A stretch of 64,000 nt of DNA, from contig NZ_PZJU01000002.1 in NCBI RefSeq assembly GCF_003206715.1, positions 1-64,000 on the forward strand. Reading direction: 5' to 3'. The DNA comes from Salinicola peritrichatus. GTDB lineage: Bacteria > Pseudomonadota > Gammaproteobacteria > Pseudomonadales > Halomonadaceae. Under the pieces are notes generated by a model. The model was not told where the DNA came from. It saw only the letters and a program-made list of their open reading frames with translations, and did no database searches. This document shows positions 54,049 to 62,964 of this stretch, in pieces (position 1 is the stretch's first letter; each line of letters opens with the position of its first letter). Made by a program: the position numbers and the translations under genes.

Positions 54049-54688
54049 CCAAATCATCGGTAAGTTATTGTATCCACGTCATATTCTGAACTCTGCATCG
54101 GAGAACGTGCGACGATCCAGATCAGCCTCGAGCAAAGCTTGAGCCTCAGGACGGTGGCGGCTCTGCTCGAGCGGTCTCCGCCGACGATGAGTCGAGAGAT
54201 ACGCCGCAATCGATCGCCCGATGGCCGATACCGCGTGCCACACGCTCAATAGCGTCGCCATGACCGCCGGACAGTTTGCCGGCCAAGGCGCAGCAACCAC
54301 CATCTCTGCCGTGGAAGGCTTTAGCGCAGCGTTGAACCGCATGCCGTTGGCCGCACGGAAGAGCATGGACATATGACCAAGGGCGCGAGATGGCGCAACA
54401 CGCCAAGATTAACCAGAATACCGGTGTCGCCAGCTACTTTTGTGATCCGCACAGCCCATGGCAGAGAGGCGCCAACGAAAATATCAATGGGCTCATACGG
54501 CAGTACTTGCCAAGGGAACGGACCTATCGGTCTACAGCCAAAAGGAACTCGATGAAATAGCGCTTTAAGCTGAACATGCGGCCGCGAAAGCACTTCGACT
54601 TCAAGTGTCCCATTGAGATGATGAGCGAACTGATGGCGAAGTACCATGAGGCTCCGTCATCGACGCATTGACGGTATTGCTCTCAGAA
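54030..54688 (+). mobile_element. IS30-family element remnant
   Basis: TTCTGAGTGCAA (54030-54041) and TTGCTCTCAGAA (54677-54688) are inverted copies with one mismatch and flank a decayed IS30 transposase. At about 659 bp it is about 40% shorter than a full IS30 element (about 1.1 kb). Confidence 0.7.
54088..54671 (+). pseudogene. IS30-family transposase fragments
   Basis: N-terminal helix-turn-helix: LCIGERATIQISLEQSLSLR, VAALLERSPPTMSREIRRNR. After an internal deletion: [40 protein letters not shown] (catalytic Glu region), RPRKHFDFKCPIEMMSELMA. Several stops and shifts; inactive. Confidence 0.82.
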
Positions 54689-54800
54689 ACTATATCCGCC
54701 ACCGTTGCAGAAATACGCGTAACTGCATTTCATCCAATCGTGAATTGAATGAATGTAGAGACTGCAACTTATGAAACACAAATTTTTCGGCATACGCCGA

Positions 54801-54876
54801 TGGCTCCCCGAGCAGGACTCGAACCTGCGACCCAATGATTAACAGTCATTTGCTCTACCAACTGAGCTATCGGGGA
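54801..54876 (-). tRNA. tRNA-Asn(GTT)
   Basis: A 76-nt cloverleaf read on the minus strand: TCCCCGATAGCTCAGTTGG..., anticodon loop CTGTTAA, TTCGAGTC T-loop, encoded CCA. First of three identical copies. Confidence 0.97.
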
Positions 54877-54907
54877 ACGATATGACAACGGCAATGGAAG
54901 GCGGTGA

Positions 54908-54983
54908 TGGCTCCCCGAGCAGGACTCGAACCTGCGACCCAATGATTAACAGTCATTTGCTCTACCAACTGAGCTATCGGGGA
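54908..54983 (-). tRNA. tRNA-Asn(GTT)
   Basis: Second identical copy, 31 bp from the first; anticodon GTT, encoded CCA. The three are probably one transcript. Confidence 0.97.
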
Positions 54984-55010
54984 TCGGTTTCACCGTCGGC
55001 TGATGAATGT

Positions 55011-55086
55011 TGGCTCCCCGAGCAGGACTCGAACCTGCGACCCAATGATTAACAGTCATTTGCTCTACCAACTGAGCTATCGGGGA
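55011..55086 (-). tRNA. tRNA-Asn(GTT)
   Basis: Third identical copy, 27 bp from the second; anticodon GTT, encoded CCA. Nearest to the shared promoter. Confidence 0.97.
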
Positions 55087-55412
55087 CCATCCTTCAGCAC
55101 GCGGCGTAGTATACGCGCTGGACTGTTTGCGTCAAGAGCGAATCCCCGTCGGATCCGCAAAACCGCCGAATGCATTTCCCCTGCACAATCAATACGCTGC
55201 ATAACGGCTCCCGGCACCTCGACAGAACGCGCCATAGCATGCCCTGGCGACCCTGTCCTCCACGTAGGCAGAACGGCATTGACACGGCCAGCCGGTCGCC
55301 TTAGCGTGAAATTTATTATAACAATTTGCAGCGACTTGGCGCCCGAGGACGACCCGGGCCAGCGGTCCCCTCGGCCGTGAACAACAACAACGTCATCGAC
55401 AAGGAGGTGCGC
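55087..55412. other. Divergent promoter region of tRNA-Asn array and transporter operon
   Basis: About 326 bp without a gene. The AT-rich stretch near 55308-55327 may be the transporter promoter; GTATAC near 55109 lies close to the tRNA promoter. Confidence 0.45.
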
Positions 55413-56827
55413 ATGACAGCGCATGCCACTACCACGGCTACTCGTAAACCGTGGTACCAACGTATTCCCCACCCCGCCATCCTGATCTTCTGCCTGCTCT
55501 GCGTGGTATGGGCGCTGACGCTGATTATCCCCGCCGGCAGTTACGAACGTCACGAGGTCAATGGCCGCAGCGCGGTAATACCCAGTACTTTCCACTTCAT
55601 CGATCAAGCTGCACCGTCAGTATTGGAGATATTCCATGCCATTCCGCTCGGCATGATCGGTGCCGCCAGCATCATCTTCATCGTCTTCATTGGCGGCGGC
55701 CTGTTCCGGGTGATGGAGGCGACCGGCGCACTGGAGAACCTGGTCGGCACTCTGGTCAAGAAGCTGGGGCACGAGCGACCGGCACTACTGATCTGGTTGA
55801 TGACTTTCGTGTTCGGCGTGCTGGGCATTGCGGTCGGCTACGAGAACAATATCGCCCTGATACCGATCGCGGTTCTCCTCGGGCTCGCCATGGGCGGCGA
55901 CCGGCTGGTCGGCACGGCGATCGCCCTGGGTGGCGTCGGCATCGGCTTCGCGACCTCGCCGATCAACGTCTATACCGTGGGCGTATCGGATCAGATCGCG
56001 CAGTTGCCGATGTTTTCCGGCGCCGGGCTGAGAAGCGTGTTGTGCCTCGGTGCCTTGGCACTGCTGGCCCATCACACCAGCCGCTACATGAAGCGCCTGC
56101 GCGCGGACGCCAAGGCGTCGCTGCTCGAACCGGACGAACAGGATGCCGCCCTGAACAAGCCGCTACATGACTACCACCTGTCGGGCTCGGATCTGCGCGT
56201 CATCGGCACTTTCGTCGTCGGCCTCGGCATCATGCTGTATGGCGTTTTCGCCCATGGCTGGTACATCAACGAGATTTCCGGCGTATTCGTGGCCATGTCG
56301 ATCGCCATCGGCCTGGTGGCGAAACTCTCGCCGGCGAAGATCAATCAGTATTTCTTCGAAGGCGCGGCCTCGGTGGCCACCGGCGCGCTGCTGGTGGGTC
56401 TGGCCCGGGCGCTGCAGGTACTGCCGAACAGGGCGCCATCGGCGATACCATCGTGCATGGCCTGGCCGAACCACTGGCCGGCCTGCCGGTACTGATCTCG
56501 ACCCTGGCGATGACGCTGGTGCATTCGATCATCAATATCTTCATTCCCTCCGGCAGCGGACAGGCGATGGCCACCATGCCGATCATGATTCCGCTGTCGG
56601 ATCTGATCGGCATGACCCGGCAGACCGCGATCCTGGCCTTCCAGGTCGGCGATGGCCTGACTAACCTGGTGGTACCGACCTCGGGCGGCACGCTGGCAAT
56701 GCTGGCCATCGCCCGCGTTCCTTACGACTGCTGGGTACGCTTTTTCTTTCCCTTGTTGCTCAAGGCCTTCCTGCTCAGTTGGGGAGTGCTGGCGTTTGCG
56801 GTCGCGATCGGCTGGGGGCCGGCATGA
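55413..56827 (+). pseudogene. YfcC-family C4-dicarboxylate/basic-amino-acid transporter, one frameshift
   Basis: From ATG 55413 (AAGGAGG upstream) the first ~337 residues are a membrane protein (ALTLIIPAGSYERHEVNGRS, FIGGGLFRVMEATGALENLV, GYENNIALIPIAVLLGLAMG). Near 56424 one base is missing; in the next frame the protein continues EQGAIGDTIVHGLAEPLAGL ... GGTLAMLAIARVPYDCW to 56827. Length 1415 bp is one short of a multiple of three. This is the YfcC/ArcD-like superfamily. Function is intact if the base was lost in sequencing. Linked to argE, so arginine or acyl-amino-acid uptake is plausible. Confidence 0.82.
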
Positions 56828-57591
56828 GCCGCAAGCGTTCCGACCAGATCGCCGAGGGGCTGCGCCAGCGCATCCTTTCGGGCGAGCTTCCCCCCGGCGC
56901 CCGGCTGGAAAACGAGGCGACGCTGACCGCTCGCCTGGAAACCAGCAGATGGACGTTGAGGGAGGCACTGAAATCTCTTGAGACCCAAGGGTTGGTGCGG
57001 GTCAGAAGTGGCCCCGGAGGCGGGGCCAGCATCACCGAAGTGAGTGCCGCAACGGCCAACGAACTGTTATGGAACTTCTGCTTCAGCCGCGATCTGTCGG
57101 TGCCGGACATCTACGCGCTGCGCAAGCTGCTGGAGCCGGCCCTGGCCCGTCAGGTCACGCCATTGCTGGACGAGCGGACCCTGGCCCAACTGGCCGCCAC
57201 CGCGGATCGCTGCTGCAGCTACCGTCACGAAGGGCGCGGCGTCTCGGAACGCGAGGATGAGCTCAATTTCCACAACCTGCTGGCTGCCGTTTCCCCCAAC
57301 CCGTTGCTGCGCTTCCTGGTCGAGTTCCTGAACGGGCTGTTGCTCAAGGTCGTGGCCGCCCAACATCTCGACCCAGCCCTGGCCGGGGTCGACCTCAACT
57401 ACCATGGCCACGACTACCACCTGGAACTGATCGAGGCGTTCCGGGAGCGCAATGCCGAGCGCGCCGGACGATTGATGTACGAACACATGGAGGCCGGCGA
57501 GCGTTACATGGCCGAGGTGACCGCCCTGGCCACGAGCCGCGCTGCCGCACGCTCCGCCACCCATGACAGCGAGGAATCCCAATGCCCATGA
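56824..57591 (+). CDS. GntR-family (FadR/FCD) regulator
   Basis: A 255-aa regulator: IAEGLRQRILSGELPPGARL, ETSRWTLREALKSLETQGLV and RVRSGPGGGASI (wing). The C-terminal FCD domain has LNFHNLLAAV and HDYHLELIEAF with metal-binding His. ATG 56824 overlaps the transporter stop (ATGA) and its own 3' end overlaps argE by 10 bp, so the three genes are one operon. It likely senses the imported substrate and autoregulates. Confidence 0.9.
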   Translation: MSRKRSDQIAEGLRQRILSGELPPGARLENEATLTARLETSRWTLREALKSLETQGLVRVRSGPGGGASITEVSAATANELLWNFCFSRDLSVPDIYALRKLLEPALARQVTPLLDERTLAQLAATADRCCSYRHEGRGVSEREDELNFHNLLAAVSPNPLLRFLVEFLNGLLLKVVAAQHLDPALAGVDLNYHGHDYHLELIEAFRERNAERAGRLMYEHMEAGERYMAEVTALATSRAAARSATHDSEESQCP

Positions 57592-58751
57592 AACTGCCGA
57601 CCGCCTCCGAGATGCTGGCCAAACTGGTCGGCTTCGATACCGTGTCGCGCCATTCCAACCTGAAGCTGATCGAGTTCGTCGAAGAGTACCTGGCCGAATA
57701 TGGCATCGAGAGTCAGCGCATCGCGAACGACGACGGCAGCAAGGCCAACCTGCTGGCGAGGATCGGGCCGAACGTCGAGGGCGGCGTGGTGCTGTCCGGC
57801 CATACCGACGTGGTGCCCGTCGACGGCCAGCCCTGGACCACCGACCCGTTCACCCTTACCGCCCGTGACGGCAAGCTCTACGGCCGAGGCAGTTGCGACA
57901 TGAAGGGGTTCATCGCCTGCGCCCTGGCCGAAGTCCCCGACTGGGTCGGGCGGGAGCTCTCGCGGCCGATCTGGCTGGCCTTCTCCTATGACGAGGAGAT
58001 CGGCTGCCTGGGCGCGCCGCGGATGATCGAACGGATGGTGGCGGACTGCCCCCGCCCGGCGGCGGTGATCGTCGGCGAACCGACGATGATGCGAGCGGTG
58101 ACGCAACAAAAAGGCATCACCTCGCTGAAGACCGTGGTACATGGCGTGGAGTCGCATTCGAGCCAGGTCAACCAGGGCATCTCGGCGATCCACGTGGCCG
58201 CCCGCCTGGTGAGCAAGATCGAGGAGATCATGAGCGAACTGGTCCAGGCCGGTTGCTGCAACCCGGCGTTCAATGTCGAGCACTCCAGTCTTCACGTCGG
58301 CCGCATCCATGGCGGTACCGCGATCAATATCATGGCGCGAGAGTGCACTTTCGAGTGGGAAATCCGCCACCTGCCGGAAGATGGCTTCGAGGCGGTGTTC
58401 GATCGATTCACGGCTTTCAGCAACCGGCTCGAGGCCGAACTGCAGGCCCGCGATTCACGCTTCGGTATCGAAACCATCCGGTTGACACCGACGGTGCCGG
58501 GCCTGGCAGGAAGCGGCAACGCGGAAGCGATCGCGCTGTGCGAGCGTCTGCTTGGCCCCCAGCAACCCGAGGCCGTGGCCTACGCCACCGAAGCCGGTCA
58601 GTTCCAGCAAGCGGGAATCGAAGCGATCATCTGCGGGCCGGGCAGCATCGGCCAGGCCCACCAGCCGGACGAATTCATCAGCCAGGAACAGCTGGAACAA
58701 GGCGCACGGTTTATGCGCAAACTAGGGGAACGGGCGGCAAACGAAGAGTGA
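57582..58751 (+). CDS. argE: Acetylornithine deacetylase ArgE (M20 family)
   Basis: A 389-aa zinc amidohydrolase. VVLSGHTDVVPVDGQPW (metal His, Asp), GRGSCDMKGFIACA (bridging Asp), AFSYDEEIGCLGA (catalytic Glu pair), and C-terminal GPGSIGQAHQPDEFI (metal His). ArgE hydrolyses N-acetylornithine in arginine synthesis. Its location behind a transporter and GntR regulator suggests instead a catabolic deacylase of an imported N-acyl amino acid. ATG at 57582. Confidence 0.88.
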   Translation: MPMKLPTASEMLAKLVGFDTVSRHSNLKLIEFVEEYLAEYGIESQRIANDDGSKANLLARIGPNVEGGVVLSGHTDVVPVDGQPWTTDPFTLTARDGKLYGRGSCDMKGFIACALAEVPDWVGRELSRPIWLAFSYDEEIGCLGAPRMIERMVADCPRPAAVIVGEPTMMRAVTQQKGITSLKTVVHGVESHSSQVNQGISAIHVAARLVSKIEEIMSELVQAGCCNPAFNVEHSSLHVGRIHGGTAINIMARECTFEWEIRHLPEDGFEAVFDRFTAFSNRLEAELQARDSRFGIETIRLTPTVPGLAGSGNAEAIALCERLLGPQQPEAVAYATEAGQFQQAGIEAIICGPGSIGQAHQPDEFISQEQLEQGARFMRKLGERAANEE

Positions 58752-58819
58752 AGAGTGCGAAGTGCCGCCCTTCCAGGTGCGCAGCACCGCTCTTCGAGCT
58801 ATTGGGTAAGGAATTCGGT

Positions 58820-58896
58820 TGGTGGCTACGCCCTGATTCGAACAGGGGACCCCATCATTATGAGTGATGTGCTCTAACCAGCTGAGCTACGTAGCC
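58820..58896 (-). tRNA. tRNA-Met(CAT)
   Basis: A 77-nt cloverleaf on the minus strand: GGCTACGTAGCTCAGCTGG..., anticodon loop CTCATAA, TTCGAATC T-loop, encoded CCA. The G1-C72 pair and regular acceptor indicate an elongator Met tRNA (or tRNA-Ile with a modified CAT). Confidence 0.95.
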
Positions 58897-59000
58897 ATCC
58901 GAAAGGAAGGTGGCGCTGGCGGAAATCTCGCCAGCGCAACGGGGGCGAATTATGCCTGCGGACTCGCTCGATCACAAGCCTGCAGACATGGTTTGATGGA

Positions 59001-59951
59001 TTAAAGACCGAGAGACTGCTTCACCGCCGGCAGACCCGGTTCGCCATCGGCGGTATTCACGCCTTCGAGCCAGGCATCCAGCGTGTCCGGGTGCGCTTTC
59101 AGCCAGTCACGCGCGGCATCCTGGGCGTCTTCGCCGTCGTCCATGATGGCACCCATGACTTCGTTCTCCATATCGAGAGTGAAGCTCAGGTTCTGCAGCA
59201 GCTGGCCGACGTTACCGCACTCTTCCATGTAGCCGGCACGAGTATTGGTATAGACGGTCGCCCCGCCGTAATCCGGTCCGAAGTAGTCATCGGCGCCCGA
59301 TAGATAGCCGATGTCGAAGTTCGTGTTCATCGGATGCGGCGCCCATCCCAGGAAGACCATCCATTCGTCGCTCTGGGTACGTGCCTTCACTTCGGCGAGC
59401 ATCCCGGCTTCGCTGGAGTCGACCAGATCCCAGTCGCCCAGGCCGAAGGCATCGTCGTCGATCATCTGTTGAATGATCATGTTGCCGTCGTTGCCCGCTT
59501 CGATGCCGAACAGTTTGTGGCCGAACTGGTCGGCGTGGGCGTCGAGATCCGCTACCGAAGTGACGCCGGCGTCGATCACGTACTGCGGCACCGCCAGCGT
59601 GTACTTGGCGCCCTCGAGATTGGCGCGCGGCCGATCGACCTGCCCTTTATCGATGTAGGGATCGCTGATCGACTTCATCGACGGCATCCAGTTGCCCAGG
59701 AAGACATCGAAATCGCCCTGTGTCATGCCTGCGTAGGCGACCGGCACCGAGACCGTGTCGGAACTCGCCTCGTACCCCAGGCCATCGAGCACCACGCTCG
59801 CCATGGCGGTGGTCGCCTGAATATCGGTCCAGCCGACCTCGGCGAAGTGCACGCTCCGGCAGCTTTCCGGCACCTCTTGCGCCTGCGCCAGACTCGAAGC
59901 GGCCAGCCCGGCGCCGGCGATCGTTCCCAGAATCAGATAATGACGTTTCAT
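59001..59951 (-). CDS. choX: Choline/glycine-betaine ABC transporter binding protein (ChoX-like)
   Basis: A 316-aa periplasmic OpuAC-type protein with a signal peptide (MKRHYLILGTIAGAGLAASS, cut near AQA-QEV). VHFAEVGWTDIQATTAMASV, VFLGNWMPSM and DEWMVFLGWAPHPMNTNFDI carry the aromatic box for quaternary amines. It is divergent from betI across a BetI-type operator. No permease or ATPase gene follows downstream before the tRNA-Met, so it is an orphan in the window. ATG 59951 is chosen for the signal peptide. Confidence 0.88.
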   Translation of the reverse strand: MKRHYLILGTIAGAGLAASSLAQAQEVPESCRSVHFAEVGWTDIQATTAMASVVLDGLGYEASSDTVSVPVAYAGMTQGDFDVFLGNWMPSMKSISDPYIDKGQVDRPRANLEGAKYTLAVPQYVIDAGVTSVADLDAHADQFGHKLFGIEAGNDGNMIIQQMIDDDAFGLGDWDLVDSSEAGMLAEVKARTQSDEWMVFLGWAPHPMNTNFDIGYLSGADDYFGPDYGGATVYTNTRAGYMEECGNVGQLLQNLSFTLDMENEVMGAIMDDGEDAQDAARDWLKAHPDTLDAWLEGVNTADGEPGLPAVKQSLGL

Positions 59952-60081
59952 CTCGCTTGAACTCCCGTTGTTGATTATCAGTCGTTGTTCGTCTTGACCC
60001 TTTTGCAGCCGACTGCCGCCAGGAATGGATAACCGCCCATTATTGAAACGCCAGCGTTCCATTCCAGACAAACATACTCTA

Positions 60082-60111
60082 TTTTTTATTGATTGACCGT
60101 TCAATAAAAAA
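60082..60111. promoter_or_regulatory. BetI operator in the choX-betI divergent promoter
   Basis: TTTTTTATTGA (60082-60092) and TCAATAAAAAA (60101-60111) form perfect 11-bp arms. The whole resembles the E. coli betT-betI operator (TTGATTG-N-CGTTCAAT). Release by choline would induce both sides. Confidence 0.75.
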
Positions 60112-60423
60112 ATCTCATAATTGTTCCCGCCTGGAATGGATACCTTGCCTCGCTTTGAGCGTTGAACGCACCGGCATCGAAGGACGCGGTCCTTAACGAA
60201 CAGCTCCGTGATACGAACGGCTCCTTGATTTGCTCGCCTGGTGTTGCTCGTTGTTGCTTCCAGGGGCGCATCCGATCAGAAGCTGCGCGCCGAAATTCAC
60301 GAGTCGAGGCCGATGCCAGAGGAGGTTGACCCGCGATGGGGCGCCACGTCCGAAGGCCTGGCAGAATCGATCCGAACTGAAAGTTTGGCAGTATCGAAAG
60401 AGATAAAAGAACAGGAGCGTGTC

Positions 60424-61044
60424 GTGCCAAAACTCGGAATGCAGCCCATCCGGCGCAGTCAACTGATTCAGGCGACGCAGGAAGCGATCGACGAAGTCGG
60501 CCTCGCCGATGCCACCATCGCGCGTATCGCCAAGCGTGCCGGTGTATCGACGGGGATCATCAGCCACTACTTCACCGGCAAGGATGGCCTGCTGGAAGCC
60601 ACCATGCGGCACATTCTTTCCGATCTGGGCAAGGCCGTGCGTCAACGTCGGGATGCACTGGGGGATGCGCCGCCGCAGGCCCATCTCCACGCGATCATCG
60701 ACGGCAACTTCGATCGCAGCCAGACCAGCCGCTCGGTGATGAAGACGTGGCTGGCGTTCTGGGCCAGCAGCATGCATCGCCCTCCGCTGCAGCGTCTTCA
60801 GCGCGTCAACGATCGCCGGCTTTACTCCAACCTGAGCTGTCAGTTCCGGCGCGTGCTGCCCAAGCGCCAGGCCCGGGACGCCGCCCGCGGCCTTGCCGCG
60901 CTGATCGACGGTTTGTGGTTGCGCGGCGCCCTGGCACCGGAGGGCTTGAATGTCGACCGCGCGCGACAACTCGCCTACGACTACGTGCGCGAACAGCTCG
61001 AAGACACGCGACGCTATCAGACGCGCGCCAACGAATACGCCTGA
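60424..61044 (+). CDS. betI: Choline-responsive repressor BetI
   Basis: A 206-aa TetR-family repressor. It starts at the GTG at 60424 giving [15 protein letters not shown], as in E. coli BetI; AGGAG lies upstream. [20 protein letters not shown] (HTH), [20 protein letters not shown] and [14 protein letters not shown] are family landmarks. It represses choline-to-betaine genes and is released by choline. First gene of betIBA. Confidence 0.94.
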   Translation: MPKLGMQPIRRSQLIQATQEAIDEVGLADATIARIAKRAGVSTGIISHYFTGKDGLLEATMRHILSDLGKAVRQRRDALGDAPPQAHLHAIIDGNFDRSQTSRSVMKTWLAFWASSMHRPPLQRLQRVNDRRLYSNLSCQFRRVLPKRQARDAARGLAALIDGLWLRGALAPEGLNVDRARQLAYDYVREQLEDTRRYQTRANEYA

Positions 61045-61082
61045 CGGCCCGTAACCGCATCAGCACGTCAGCGACAGATTTA

Positions 61083-61225
61083 GGAGATGCTGAATAAATC
61101 GGCGAGCAGGATGAAGCGCAAGGCGCACGGAGCGCAGAAGGCGAGACATAACATGGGGTTAGGCGAGTCTTCGAGCACCGCGTAACGCAGCGATTCGCCT
61201 GCGCAGGCATTTATGCAGCGTTTCC
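61083..61225. mobile_element. MITE-like element between betI and betB
   Basis: Left end 61083-61099 (GGAGATGCTGAATAAAT) and right end 61209-61225 are inverted copies at 14 of 17 positions. The 143-bp interior has no gene. It is a different family from the CTAGGG elements at 4252 and 20629. Confidence 0.65.
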
Positions 61226-61251
61226 CTTACTCCATACGAAGGAGAGCCACC

Positions 61252-62721
61252 ATGACACGACTCGAGACGCAAACACTGTATATCGACGGCCGTCGCACGC
61301 CGGCCGGCGGCGATGAAACCTTCGATGCCATCAATCCGGCCAATGGCGAGGTGATCGCCAGTGTTCAGCAGGCCACCGCCGCCGACGTCGACAAGGCCGT
61401 CGCCAGCGCCCGGCGCGGCCAGCGGCGATGGGCTGCAATGACCGGCATGGAGCGCTCGCGCATTCTGTTGAAGGCGGTTGCCCTGCTACGCCAGCGCAAC
61501 GACGAACTGGCCGAACTGGAGACGCTCAACACCGGCAAACCGATCAGCGAGACCGCCAGTGTCGATATCGTCACCGGCGCGGACGCTCTCGAGTACTTCG
61601 CCGGGCTGGCGCCGGCCATCGAAGGCACGCAGATTCCGTTGCGGGAAGATTCGTTCGTCTATACCCGGCGCGAGCCGCTGGGCGTGGTCGGCGCCATCGG
61701 CGCGTGGAACTACCCGATCCAGATCGCTTGCTGGAAGGCCGCGCCGGCCCTGGCCGCCGGTAACGCGGTGGTATTCAAGCCGAGCGAGGTCACCCCGCTC
61801 ACGGCGATGAAACTGGCCGCGATCTTTACCGAAGCCGGTCTTCCCGATGGCGTTTTCAACGTCGTTCACGGCGACGGCCGCGTCGGCGCGATGCTCACCG
61901 AGCACGCCGACATCGCCAAGATCAGCTTCACCGGCGAGGTCGGCACCGGCAAGAAGGTGATGTCCGCCGCCGCGGGCTCCACGCTCAAGGACGTCACCAT
62001 GGAACTGGGTGGCAAATCGCCGTTGATCGTGTTCGACGACGCCGATCTCGACCGCGCCGCCGACGCCGCGATGATGGCCAACTTCTACTCCAGCGGCCAG
62101 GTCTGCACCAACGGCACCCGGGTGTTCGTGCACCGCTCGGTCAAGCAGGCGTTCGAAGCCAGGATCGTCGAACGCGTCAATCGGGTGAAGGCCGGTGACC
62201 CGCTCGATCCGGAGACCAACTTCGGTCCGCTGGTCAGCTTCGAGCATCTGGAAAAAGTCTCGAGCTATCTGGAGATCGCCCGGCAGGACGGCGCGCGCCT
62301 GCTCGCCGGCGGCAAGCGCATGACCGATGGCGAGTTCGCCAACGGCGCCTGGGTCGCCCCGACGGTCTACACCGACTGCAGCGACGACATGCGCATCGTC
62401 CGCGAGGAGGTCTTCGGGCCGATCATGGCGATCCTGGCCTTCGATGACGAAGAAGAGGTCATTCGGCGCGCCAACGACACCGAGTACGGCCTGGCCGCCG
62501 GCCTGTTCACCGAAGGACTCAACCGCGCCCACCGCGTGATCCAGCGTATCGAAGCCGGCATCTGCTGGATCAACACCTGGGGCGACTCCCCGGCCGAAAT
62601 GCCGGTCGGCGGCTACAAGCAGTCCGGTATCGGCCGCGAGAACGGCGTCGAGACGCTGGCGCACTACACCCAGACCAAATCCGTCCAGGTCGAGATGGGG
62701 CCGTTCGTTTCGGTGTTTTGA
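61252..62721 (+). CDS. betB: Betaine aldehyde dehydrogenase BetB
   Basis: A 489-aa NAD-dependent aldehyde dehydrogenase: [20 protein letters not shown] (cofactor fold), [20 protein letters not shown] (general-base Glu), [15 protein letters not shown] (catalytic Cys) and [17 protein letters not shown]. It oxidises betaine aldehyde to glycine betaine, the compatible solute. ATG 61252 has GAAGGAG upstream; the start at 61213 would lie in the MITE-like element. Second gene of betIBA. Confidence 0.95.
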   Translation: MTRLETQTLYIDGRRTPAGGDETFDAINPANGEVIASVQQATAADVDKAVASARRGQRRWAAMTGMERSRILLKAVALLRQRNDELAELETLNTGKPISETASVDIVTGADALEYFAGLAPAIEGTQIPLREDSFVYTRREPLGVVGAIGAWNYPIQIACWKAAPALAAGNAVVFKPSEVTPLTAMKLAAIFTEAGLPDGVFNVVHGDGRVGAMLTEHADIAKISFTGEVGTGKKVMSAAAGSTLKDVTMELGGKSPLIVFDDADLDRAADAAMMANFYSSGQVCTNGTRVFVHRSVKQAFEARIVERVNRVKAGDPLDPETNFGPLVSFEHLEKVSSYLEIARQDGARLLAGGKRMTDGEFANGAWVAPTVYTDCSDDMRIVREEVFGPIMAILAFDDEEEVIRRANDTEYGLAAGLFTEGLNRAHRVIQRIEAGICWINTWGDSPAEMPVGGYKQSGIGRENGVETLAHYTQTKSVQVEMGPFVSVF

Positions 62722-62730
62722 CGAGGAAGA

Positions 62731-62850
62731 GTGAAGCGCCGCTGCGCGGCTAGAAGAAGGAAGTACGAAGTGAAGCGCCGCTGCGCGGCTAGAAGAGAGA
62801 AGTACGAAGTGAAGCGCCGCTGCGCGGCTAGAAGAGAGAAGTACGGCGCT
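62731..62850. repeat. 39-bp tandem repeat array, three copies
   Basis: Units start at 62731, 62770 and 62809; they share GTGAAGCGCCGCTGCGCGGC then an AG-rich part ending GAAGTACGAA. A partial fourth unit follows. Each unit has an internal palindrome. A near-copy of part of it lies at 472-501. Confidence 0.85.
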
Positions 62851-62964
62851 GCGCGCCTGAAGGAGGAAGAAAACATATAGTTTACTTCTCTGTACGTCTT
62901 CTTATTTCTTCCCTCTTCCTTCTTCCCTCTTGTCTCTTAACTTTCTTTTCTCAGGAGCGCGTCC

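Noticed and set aside
54801-55086. Plus-strand open frames through the tRNA-Asn region
   Set aside because: They run through tRNA genes and have no protein-like features.
61486-62664. Minus-strand open frame of 392 codons opposite betB
   Set aside because: An antisense shadow of betB, which has all aldehyde dehydrogenase motifs.
62731-62850. Possible CRISPR array
   Set aside because: The three 39-bp units are contiguous with no unique spacers, so this is a tandem repeat.
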